This document shows positions 50,637 through 58,113 of a stretch of DNA of 64,000 nt, one piece after another. The position numbers and the translations under genes were made by a program. This DNA comes from Brevundimonas sp. EYE_349 (GTDB lineage Bacteria; Pseudomonadota; Alphaproteobacteria; Caulobacterales; Caulobacteraceae). The stretch's first letter is position 1, and the number at the start of each line of letters is the position of its first letter. The notes beneath the pieces are model-generated. The model was given only the letters and a program-made list of their open reading frames with translations. It did not search any database and was not told where the DNA came from. The stretch spans positions 186,001-250,000 of the forward strand of contig NZ_JAHXPB010000004.1 of the NCBI RefSeq assembly GCF_023147505.1. The letters run 5' to 3'.

Positions 50637-50651
50637 GAACATAGCATGAAC
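50637..50651 (+). promoter_or_regulatory. LexA (SOS) box abutting the radical SAM start codon
   Basis: GAAC-ATAGCAT-GAAC is a perfect match to the alphaproteobacterial SOS box GAAC-N7-GAAC. It ends one base before the ATG at 50653, so either the transcript is leaderless or nearly so, or the box overlaps the promoter's end. Confidence 0.8.
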
Positions 50652-50652
50652 T

Positions 50653-51891
50653 ATGGCGCGTCTCGATCTTCGTCGAAAACTGTCGGTTTTGGCCGATGCG
50701 GCGAAGTATGACGCCTCGTGTTCGTCGTCCGGTACGTCGAAGCGAAACTCGGTCGGGGGCAAGGGGATCGGTTCGACCGAAGGCATGGGCATCTGCCACG
50801 CCTATACGCCGGACGGGCGGTGCATCAGTCTGTTAAAGATACTGCTGACCAACTTCTGCATCTACGACTGCGCCTATTGCATCAATCGCGCGTCGTCGAA
50901 TGTGGAGCGGGCGCGGTTCGATGTGGACGAAGTGGTCGACCTGACGCTGAACTTCTACAAGCGCAACTATATCGAAGGTCTGTTCCTGTCGTCGGGCGTG
51001 ATCCGCAACAGCGACTATACGATGGAACAACTGGTTCTGGTGGCCAAGACGCTGCGAGAAGTCCACGATTTCCGGGGCTACATCCATCTGAAACTGATCC
51101 CCGAGGCAGACCCGCGATTGGTCGAGATGGCGGGCCTCTACGCAGACAGGCTGTCGGCCAATATCGAATTGCCGCGCGATGAGGCGCTGGCCCGACTGGC
51201 GCCGCAGAAGGATGTCGGGGTCATCAAGAAGGCGATGGGGCAGGTGCGGCTGGGCGTCGAGGCGGCTAAACCGGGCAGGCGCGACAAGGTCAAGCCGCCC
51301 AAATTTGCGCCCGGCGGCCAGAGCACTCAGCTGATCATTGGTGCGGACGGCGCGCCGGATACGGAAATCCTCGATCGCAGCGCCTCGCTCTATGGCGGAT
51401 ATGGCCTGCGCCGGGTCTATTATTCCGCCTTCAGCCCCATCCCGGATTCCAGCGCAATCCTGCCTTTGTCAAAGCCGCCGCTGATGCGCGAGCATCGGCT
51501 GTATCAGGCCGACTGGCTGATGCGGTTTTACGGCTTTTCGGCTCCGGAGATCGGTGAGGGGGCGGCGGGCGGCATGCTTGATCTCGCCATCGATCCCAAG
51601 CTGGCCTGGGCGCTGAACAAGCGTGAGCAGTTCCCCGTCGATGTGAACCGCGCGCCGCGTGAAATGCTGCTGCGCGTGCCGGGACTGGGTGTGAAGGCGG
51701 TGGATCGGATCGTGTCGGTCAGACGCTATCGAACGCTGCGGTTGGAGGATGTGGGGCGGCTGACGCGCTCGGTCGCCAAGGTGCGGCCCTTCATCACGGC
51801 GCTGGACTGGACGCCCGGCGCCCTGACAGACGCCGCCGACTTAAAGACGCAGGTGGGCGGCCGCGCGCCGGAACAGTTGAGCCTGTTCTGA
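50653..51891 (+). CDS. Putative DNA modification/repair radical SAM protein (TIGR03916-type)
   Basis: A 412-residue radical SAM protein. The [4Fe-4S] cysteines are in TNFCIYDCAYCINR (CX3CX2C) near residues 67-75. A helix-hairpin-helix DNA-binding motif (PREMLLRVPGLGVKAVDRIV) is in the C-terminal part. The family is annotated as a putative DNA modification/repair protein and is usually found beside the DUF4130/UdgX gene, as here: the stop overlaps the next start by one base. A LexA box immediately upstream places the pair in the SOS response. The chemistry and substrate are unknown. Confidence 0.88.
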   Translation: MARLDLRRKLSVLADAAKYDASCSSSGTSKRNSVGGKGIGSTEGMGICHAYTPDGRCISLLKILLTNFCIYDCAYCINRASSNVERARFDVDEVVDLTLNFYKRNYIEGLFLSSGVIRNSDYTMEQLVLVAKTLREVHDFRGYIHLKLIPEADPRLVEMAGLYADRLSANIELPRDEALARLAPQKDVGVIKKAMGQVRLGVEAAKPGRRDKVKPPKFAPGGQSTQLIIGADGAPDTEILDRSASLYGGYGLRRVYYSAFSPIPDSSAILPLSKPPLMREHRLYQADWLMRFYGFSAPEIGEGAAGGMLDLAIDPKLAWALNKREQFPVDVNRAPREMLLRVPGLGVKAVDRIVSVRRYRTLRLEDVGRLTRSVAKVRPFITALDWTPGALTDAADLKTQVGGRAPEQLSLF

Positions 51892-53342
51892 TGCCGGTCG
51901 CGGTCCTGAACGATGAGACGGACTTCGACGGCTGGCGGAAGGCCGCGAGGGCGTTTCGGCTGGCAGGCGTGGAGCCGGCTGCGGCGCGTTTCGCGGTCGC
52001 GGGCGGCGCCGGCCAGGGCGGTTTGTTCGACATCGCGTCAGGCTCGGATGTCATAGGCGCGCCGGTTGAGGCCGAGTTCACTGTCCCAAAGGCCTTTGTC
52101 GAACTGGCGGAAAGCGTCATCCTGCACCGCTCCGAGGATCGGTTCGATCTGATGTATCGGCTGCTGTGGCGGCTGAAGGACGACCCCGATCTCATCCGGG
52201 TGATCTCCGACCGCGACTTGGCCGATGCGCTGGAGCGGGCAAAGAACGTCAGCCGCGCCTCGCACAAGATGAAGGCCTTCGTGCGCTTTCGGCAGGTGCA
52301 TGACGATCGGGGCGAGGCCTGGGTGGCCTGGTTCGAGCCGCCGCATCGCGTGCTGGAGAGAACCGCCCCCTTCTTCCAGCGGCGGTTCACGACCATGCGC
52401 TGGTCGATCCTGACGCCGGACGGTTCGGCCTTTTGGGATGGCGAGCGCCTGCGGTTCGGCCCGCCCGCGACGCGCGACATGGCCCCGGCCGAGGATGAGA
52501 TCGAGGACTTCTGGAAGACCTACTATGCCTCGACCTTCAATCCGGCCCGACTGAAGGTGAAGACCATGCAGGGCGAGATGGCCAAGGGCTATTGGAAGAA
52601 CCTGCCGGAGGCCGCGCTGATCCCGGAACTGGTCGCCGCCTCGTCGGTTCGAACCGAAGTCATGGTCGCCACGCCCGCCCCGTCTCCGAACCCCCGCTTC
52701 GCCCGCGCTCTCGCGCCCGATCTACACGCCGCGCGACCCGACGCCGAGGCGGTTCCCAGCACCTTGGCCGAGGTGGCCGAGGGGGTTCAGGCCTGCCGCC
52801 GTTGTGCCTTGTATCGCGATGCGACCCAGGGGGTGTGCGGCGAGGGCCCCAAGACGGCGCGGCTGATGATCGTCGGAGAACAGCCGGGCGATCAGGAGGA
52901 TCTGGCCGGCCGCCCCTTCGTCGGACCGGCGGGCGAGGTGCTGGACATCGCCCTGGAGGAAGCAGGGATCGACCGATCCGATGTCTATGTCACCAACGCG
53001 GTGAAACACTTCAAACACGAGCCGCGCGGCAAGCGCCGTCTGCACAAGACGCCCAACGCCGGGGAGGTTCAGGCCTGCCGCTGGTGGCTGGACGCCGAGC
53101 GCAGGCTGATCAAGCCAGAGGTTATTCTGGCGTTGGGGGCCACGGCGGGGCTGGCGGTGCTCGGTCGAAAGCCGGCGGTCATGAGCGAACGGGGCGCCCC
53201 CTTGGCGCTGCCGGACGGCGAAACCGCCCTGCTGACCGTCCATCCCTCGTATCTGCTCCGCCTGCCCGATGTGGCGGCGAAGGCCGAGGCGCGTCGGCTG
53301 TTCATCGATGATCTGATCGCCGTTCGCGCGCGTATGGACTGA
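51891..53342 (+). CDS. udgX: DUF4130-UdgX fusion, uracil-DNA cross-linking protein
   Basis: A 483-residue two-part protein. Residues 1 to about 240 match DUF4130 (TIGR03915), a probable DNA metabolism domain of unknown activity. Residues about 285-483 are a UdgX-type uracil-DNA glycosylase, with the iron-sulfur cysteines in QACRRCALYRDA and RWWLDAE-adjacent residues, GEQPGDQEDLAGRPFVGPAG, VTNAVKHF, and the R-loop GKRRLHKTP near residue 382. In characterised UdgX the loop histidine attacks the sugar and leaves the protein covalently bound to uracil-containing DNA. It overlaps the radical SAM gene and shares its SOS box. Confidence 0.92.
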   Translation: MPVAVLNDETDFDGWRKAARAFRLAGVEPAAARFAVAGGAGQGGLFDIASGSDVIGAPVEAEFTVPKAFVELAESVILHRSEDRFDLMYRLLWRLKDDPDLIRVISDRDLADALERAKNVSRASHKMKAFVRFRQVHDDRGEAWVAWFEPPHRVLERTAPFFQRRFTTMRWSILTPDGSAFWDGERLRFGPPATRDMAPAEDEIEDFWKTYYASTFNPARLKVKTMQGEMAKGYWKNLPEAALIPELVAASSVRTEVMVATPAPSPNPRFARALAPDLHAARPDAEAVPSTLAEVAEGVQACRRCALYRDATQGVCGEGPKTARLMIVGEQPGDQEDLAGRPFVGPAGEVLDIALEEAGIDRSDVYVTNAVKHFKHEPRGKRRLHKTPNAGEVQACRWWLDAERRLIKPEVILALGATAGLAVLGRKPAVMSERGAPLALPDGETALLTVHPSYLLRLPDVAAKAEARRLFIDDLIAVRARMD

Positions 53343-53470
53343 AGCAGAGAACGAATCCCGTTCGGCCGCGTTTGGCATCCACGCCAGCGTGACTGTTTGG
53401 CGAAACGATCCTGGGGGAGGCGGCCGCGACACGGTTCAGCGACAATCATCCGCGTGAATGTCATCGCGCG

Positions 53471-53499
53471 TTGACATCGGATGCCGCCTTGACTATTAG
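53471..53499 (+). promoter_or_regulatory. Sigma-70 type promoter of the mla operon
   Basis: TTGACA and TATTAG are separated by exactly 17 bases, 75 bases before the mlaE start. The remainder of the 232-base gap (53343-53574) shows no gene. Confidence 0.65.
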
Positions 53500-53574
53500 C
53501 GCGGCAGGGATTTCGGCTGCCCAGAAGGGCTGCCAGGGGATGATCGCGATGTCCGACCTGTCGTTCGAGGTCCG

Positions 53575-54690
53575 ATGAACCAGGCGCAATACGAGATTGT
53601 GGAGACGGATGGCGCGGCAAGGCTGCGTCTGACCGGCGACTGGACCACAACGGCGCTCGGCCGCTTGCCGACGGAGCTGAGCCGCGACCTGGAAGGGCGC
53701 GAGATCGCCAGCATCGACACGTCCGATTTGGGCCGGTTCGACACCGCCGGCGCGCTGGCCCTGGTCCAGGCCTCCAGCGGGCGGCTGTCCAAGAGCCAGT
53801 GGAAGGATCGGCCCGAGGCCGGTCGCATCTATCACATGATCGAGTTGCTGGAGCGCAAGAGCGCCCCGGCGCCGAAACGGCCCAGCGCCTTCGTGCGAAC
53901 CTTCGCCAAGATCGGTCGCGGGGTCTATGACTTCGGCGGCGAGGCCATGCTGTCCCTGACTTTCCTGGGTCGCCTGATGGCGGCGGTGGTCGAGGCTGTG
54001 CGACGTCCCGGCGGCATCCGCTGGCCCGCCTGGGTCAGCCAGGCCGAGCGGGCCGGCCTGGACGCCATTCCCATCGTCATGATCACCAACTTCTTCATCG
54101 GGGCGGTGGTGGCCTTCATCGGCGTCGATCTGCTGACCGATTTCGGGGCCCAGGTCTTTGCGGTGCAGCTGATCGGCGTGGCCATGTTCCGCGAGTTCGC
54201 CGTGGTGATCGCCTCGGTGTTGTTGGCCGGCCGCTCCTCCTCCGCCTTCGCCGCCGAGATCGGCTCCATGCGGATGAACCAGGAGGTCGACGCCATGCAG
54301 GTCATGGGCGTCAATCCGTTCCAGGCCCTGGTAGTGCCGCGCGTGGCCGCCCTGGTGCTGATGCTGCCCCTGCTGACGTTCATGGGCATGATCGGCGGGC
54401 TTGTCGGCGGCCTGGTCGTGTGTTGGAGCTCCCTGAGCCTGGGCCCGTCCTTCTTCTTCCAGCGTCTGGTCGAGGACGGCAGCATGGCCCAACACATGAT
54501 GGTGGGTCTGGTGAAGGCGCCGGTCTTCGCCCTGGTCATCGCAGCCATCGGTTGCCGCCAAGGCATGTCTGTCGCTGGCGATGTCGAAAGCCTGGGACGC
54601 CGCGTGACGGCGGCCGTGGTTCAGGCCATCTTCGCCATCATCCTGCTGGACGCCGTGTTTGCTCTGATCTTCCTTGAGCTGAACATATGA
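53575..54690 (+). CDS. mlaE: MlaE-type ABC permease fused to an N-terminal STAS-like domain
   Basis: A 371-residue inner-membrane protein. Residues 1 to about 90 are not membrane-like and resemble a STAS (MlaB-like) domain, with the block IASIDTSDLGRFDTAGALAL. Residues about 105-371 are the MlaE permease with PIVMITNFFIGAVVAFIGVDLL, the AVVIASVLLAGRSSSAFAAEIGSMRMNQEVDAMQVMG motif and the coupling region. Together with mlaF, mlaD and a lipoprotein it forms an MCE phospholipid transporter that maintains outer-membrane asymmetry. The stop overlaps the mlaF start by 4 bases. Confidence 0.92.
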   Translation: MNQAQYEIVETDGAARLRLTGDWTTTALGRLPTELSRDLEGREIASIDTSDLGRFDTAGALALVQASSGRLSKSQWKDRPEAGRIYHMIELLERKSAPAPKRPSAFVRTFAKIGRGVYDFGGEAMLSLTFLGRLMAAVVEAVRRPGGIRWPAWVSQAERAGLDAIPIVMITNFFIGAVVAFIGVDLLTDFGAQVFAVQLIGVAMFREFAVVIASVLLAGRSSSAFAAEIGSMRMNQEVDAMQVMGVNPFQALVVPRVAALVLMLPLLTFMGMIGGLVGGLVVCWSSLSLGPSFFFQRLVEDGSMAQHMMVGLVKAPVFALVIAAIGCRQGMSVAGDVESLGRRVTAAVVQAIFAIILLDAVFALIFLELNI

Positions 54691-55481
54691 CCGACAGCAC
54701 GACTGCAAAATCCGAACCGGAAAACCTGATCGAGGTTCGCGGCCTGCTGAGCCAATTCGGCGAGCGCACCATCCATGAGAACCTGGACCTCGACCTGCAA
54801 CGCGGCGAGGTCATGGGCGTGGTCGGCGGGTCGGGTGCGGGCAAGACGGTCTTGTTGAACACCATCATCGGCCTGAAGGAACCCGAAGGCGGCTCGGTCA
54901 AGGTGTTGGGCTACGACCGTGCCAGCCTGACAGACGCGCAGTCGGCCGATATCGAACGCCGCACCGGCATTCTGTTCCAGCAGGGCGCACTATTCTCTTC
55001 GTTGACGGTGTTGGAGAACGTCGCCTCGCCCTTGGTCGAACACACCAAACTGCCCAAGTCGGTGATCTACGAACTGGCCGAGCTGAAGATCGCCATGGTC
55101 GGTCTGAAGCCCGAGCACCACTATCTGAAGCCCGCCGAACTGTCGGGCGGCATGAAGAAGCGCGCCGGTCTGGCCCGCGCCTTGGCGCTGGACCCTGAAC
55201 TTGTCTTCCTGGACGAGCCGACCGCCGGCCTGGACCCGATCGGGGCGGCGGCCTTCGACGATCTGATCCGTCAGCTGGCCGACGACCTGGGCCTGTCGGT
55301 CTTCATGATCACCCACGATCTCGATACCCTCTACGCCATCTGCGACAAGGTCGCGGTCCTGGCGGACAAGCGGGTGGTCGAAAAGGCCACGGTGCAGGAG
55401 CTGGAACACTCCGACCATCCGTGGATCAAGGAATACTTCCTGGGGCCGCGCGGTCGCGCAGCCACCAAGACGGCGGCCTGA
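54687..55481 (+). CDS. mlaF: MlaF-type ABC ATPase
   Basis: A 264-residue ATP-binding subunit of the MCE transporter. Walker A is GVVGGSGAGKTVLLN (near residue 47), the signature is LSGGMKKRAGLARAL (near 151), and Walker B LVFLDEPTAGLDPI (near 172). The pattern GLLSQFGERTIHENLDLDL and the C-terminal EYFLGPRGRA match MlaF. It overlaps mlaE by 4 bases and is 12 bases before mlaD, so all are one transcript. Confidence 0.96.
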   Translation: MTDSTTAKSEPENLIEVRGLLSQFGERTIHENLDLDLQRGEVMGVVGGSGAGKTVLLNTIIGLKEPEGGSVKVLGYDRASLTDAQSADIERRTGILFQQGALFSSLTVLENVASPLVEHTKLPKSVIYELAELKIAMVGLKPEHHYLKPAELSGGMKKRAGLARALALDPELVFLDEPTAGLDPIGAAAFDDLIRQLADDLGLSVFMITHDLDTLYAICDKVAVLADKRVVEKATVQELEHSDHPWIKEYFLGPRGRAATKTAA

Positions 55482-55493
55482 GGAGAGCCGAGC

Positions 55494-56432
55494 ATGGAAC
55501 GAGACGCACATTACGCCGCCGTTGGGATCGCCACCGTCTGCCTTCTGGCGGCGCTGGCGGTGTTCACCATCTGGCTGGCCCGGCTGCAGTTCAACCGCGA
55601 CTACGACCTGTACGACATCGTCTTCTATGGACCGGTGAAAGGGCTGTCGGAGGGTGGAGAGGTCCATTTCAACGGCATTCGCGTCGGTGAGGTGACCGAT
55701 CTGAATATCGACACCAAACGCGGCGATCAGGTCATCGCCCGCGTCCGCGTGGACGGCACGACGCCGGTCCGCGTCACGTCGCGCGCCCAGCTGGAACCGC
55801 AGGGCATCACCGGCCTGAACTACATCCAGATCACCGCCGGCTCGCCCAATAGCGCGTTGCTGAGAGACCAATATCCCGACAATGTGGTGCCTGTGCTGCA
55901 GAGCCGGCCGTCGCCCATCGCCGAACTGCTCAGCGGATCGGGCACCGTGCTGGCCCAGACGGTGGACGCTTTGAACCGGATCAACCGCGTCATGTCCGAC
56001 GACAACATCCGCAGCTTCTCGACCAGCGTAAAGAACGTCGAGGCCCTGACGACCGAGCTTGAAGCGCGCAAGGCCATCTTCCAACAGTTGGAAGAGGCCG
56101 TGACCAACGCCAACGCTGCCGTGAAGGAATATCAGGCCCTGGCCGTCGACACCCGCCAGATCATCAACACCGACGGTCGTCAGGCCATCGCCAACATCAA
56201 CGCCGCCACGGCGGAGGCCCGTACGGCCATCGCCTCGGCCAACCGTTCGATCAGCGGTCTGGAACGGCCCTTGGGCGACTTCGCGACGTCCAGCCTGCCG
56301 CAACTGACCGGTACGATCGAAGAGTTGCAGGACGCCACCCGGTCGCTGCAGTCCCTGATCGATCAGGTTCGCGCCAGCCCGCGCGACTTCATCGGGCGTC
56401 CCCAATCCAAAGAGCTGGAGGTTCAGCCGTGA
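55494..56432 (+). CDS. mlaD: MlaD-type MCE substrate-binding protein
   Basis: A 312-residue MCE-family protein. A single N-terminal transmembrane helix (residues 10-28, AVGIATVCLLAALAVFTIWLA) anchors it in the inner membrane. The MCE domain follows (YDIVFYGPVKGLSEGGEVHFNGIRVGEVTDLNI). The remainder is a long coiled-coil periplasmic region (about 150-290), which is more than in short MlaD and may bridge the periplasm like a tunnel. The stop overlaps the next gene by 4 bases. Confidence 0.93.
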   Translation: MERDAHYAAVGIATVCLLAALAVFTIWLARLQFNRDYDLYDIVFYGPVKGLSEGGEVHFNGIRVGEVTDLNIDTKRGDQVIARVRVDGTTPVRVTSRAQLEPQGITGLNYIQITAGSPNSALLRDQYPDNVVPVLQSRPSPIAELLSGSGTVLAQTVDALNRINRVMSDDNIRSFSTSVKNVEALTTELEARKAIFQQLEEAVTNANAAVKEYQALAVDTRQIINTDGRQAIANINAATAEARTAIASANRSISGLERPLGDFATSSLPQLTGTIEELQDATRSLQSLIDQVRASPRDFIGRPQSKELEVQP

Positions 56433-57091
56433 TCAACCTTCCCGTCGTTCGTTCCGGCCTACGTCTCGCGGCGGGCGTCGCCGTCCTGTCGGCGCTGGGC
56501 GGGTGTTCTCTGCTGCGCACGCCTGACCCGGTGCAGAACTACCGCTTCGGCCTGCCGATGGAGGCGCCGTCCGCCATCGGCGACGCCCCTGCGCCCCTGA
56601 CCGTCTCCATTCGTCGAATCGAGTTCCCGGAGGCGGCTGGCGACGACCGCATCCTGGGCGTCACGGGATTGGAGACCGCCTATATCGGCGGCGCGCGGTG
56701 GGTCTCGCCCGCTTCCACCCTGTTCGACGACAGCCTGAAGGCCGCCTTCGCCAACCGCGCGGACCGCATCCGCGTGCTGGGTCGGCGCGAGCCGGGCACG
56801 CCGCCGTTGGTGCTTCAGGTTACGGTCACGACGTTCGAGGCGCGCTACGCCGCGCCGGGCGCCGCGCCGGATGTGGTGATCACCGCCCGTGCTCAGTTGC
56901 GCTCGACGCCTGAGCGTCAGGCGAGCGGCACAGCCATCCGGCCCGAGCAGGGGCGTGCGGTCGAGCGGGTCTTCACCGTGACCCAGCCGGCTGGAGAGAA
57001 CCGCGTCTCCGCCATCGTCGCGGCTTTCGACACCGCCACGCGCGACATAAACACCCAGATCGCGGACTGGACCATTCAGTCGGGACGGTGA
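56429..57091 (+). CDS. ABC-type transport auxiliary lipoprotein (PqiC/DUF330-like)
   Basis: A 220-residue lipoprotein with signal peptide and lipobox LSALGGC (Cys at residue 26). The mature part resembles the ABC transport auxiliary component family (PqiC/DUF330), with SIRRIEFPEAAGDDRILGVTG and YIGGARWVSPASTLFDDSLKAAF. It takes the place of a soluble MlaC and outer-membrane MlaA in this gene set, so lipid may pass through a PqiC-type ring at the outer membrane. It is the last gene of the four-gene operon. Confidence 0.85.
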   Translation: MINLPVVRSGLRLAAGVAVLSALGGCSLLRTPDPVQNYRFGLPMEAPSAIGDAPAPLTVSIRRIEFPEAAGDDRILGVTGLETAYIGGARWVSPASTLFDDSLKAAFANRADRIRVLGRREPGTPPLVLQVTVTTFEARYAAPGAAPDVVITARAQLRSTPERQASGTAIRPEQGRAVERVFTVTQPAGENRVSAIVAAFDTATRDINTQIADWTIQSGR

Positions 57092-57171
57092 GGCGGGCCA
57101 GTGCCCGCACACCAGGGGACGCCGGTTCGCGGATGCGTTAGGGTGACGGCGAATCTGCACCCGGAGTTGTC

Positions 57172-58062
57172 ATGAGTTTTTCCGCCACCGACGCGGCCTT
57201 CGAAGGGTTCCGGGTCGTTCGCCGTCATCCGATCGTCGCCCTGGTCTGGGGCCTGACCTATCTGCTGCTGTACGTCGTCATGTTCGGATTCGGTGCGGAC
57301 AAATGGGCGAACCTGATGGCGGCGGGCGAGGCGCTGGAACAGTCGGCCAATCCGTCCATCGCCGACTTCCAGGCCCTGGTGCCCCTCTACTCCAGCGCCT
57401 TCTTCCTGGCCGCGCCCCTTGGCATCGCCATCGGAACGGTTCTGAGCGCGGCTGTGGCGCGCTCGGTCCTGCGACCGCAGGAGTCGCGCTGGGGCTATCT
57501 GCGGCTCGGCATGGATGAAGTGCGGGTCCTCGTCGTCACTCTCGCCACCACCCTGATCGTCGGCTTGTCGTCCGCCGTGGCCATGACGGTGGTCGGCGCC
57601 GCGATCGGTGTCGGCGCCGCCTCGGGTCAGCCGCTGCTGATCCTGCCCGGTGTGCTGCTGATCTTCGCCGCCTTCGCCCTGGTTGTCTGGCTGGCGGTCA
57701 AGTTCAGCTTGGCCGTGCCGATGACGGTGGATCGCCGCAAGGTCGTGATCCTGGAATCCTTCTCGGCCACCAAGGGGCATTTTTGGCCGCTGCTGGGCAT
57801 GGCGGTGATCGCCGTCATCATGTCCCTGATCGTCAGCATCCTGGGTATGATCATCGGAGCGGCGGCTGATCTGGTGACCGGGGGCGTGCAGAGCCTGTCG
57901 CGTTATGCGGACATGGGATTGGCCCAGGTCCTGGCCAACGCCTGGCCCGCGCTGCTGCTGTCCTCGATCGTCAACGCCTTCCTGTCGGCATTACAGTTGG
58001 CTGTCCTATACGCGCCGTTTTCGGCGGCTTGGCAGGACATTCGGGCGTTGAAGGGCCGTTGA
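57172..58062 (+). CDS. Polytopic membrane protein of unknown function
   Basis: A 296-residue protein with about six membrane helices, including residues 23-45, 78-100, 120-143, 155-180, 205-230 and 255-280. It has no signal peptide and no catalytic motif. The family is not recognised; DUF-type YciC-like proteins have similar layouts. It starts at ATG 57172 and is the first gene after the mla operon, 80 bases away, possibly with its own promoter. It is convergent with uvrA, 51 bases apart. Confidence 0.65.
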   Translation: MSFSATDAAFEGFRVVRRHPIVALVWGLTYLLLYVVMFGFGADKWANLMAAGEALEQSANPSIADFQALVPLYSSAFFLAAPLGIAIGTVLSAAVARSVLRPQESRWGYLRLGMDEVRVLVVTLATTLIVGLSSAVAMTVVGAAIGVGAASGQPLLILPGVLLIFAAFALVVWLAVKFSLAVPMTVDRRKVVILESFSATKGHFWPLLGMAVIAVIMSLIVSILGMIIGAAADLVTGGVQSLSRYADMGLAQVLANAWPALLLSSIVNAFLSALQLAVLYAPFSAAWQDIRALKGR

Positions 58063-58113
58063 GCCTCGACCTGTCCTACTCGCCGCAAAAGCGAGGAGGA
58101 CCGTCTGATCCCG

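Noticed and set aside
58073..58100. Hairpin between the 57172 gene and uvrA as terminator
   Set aside because: TCCT-A-CTCGC can pair with GCGAG-GAGGA, but there is no T-run on either strand, so I do not call it a terminator.
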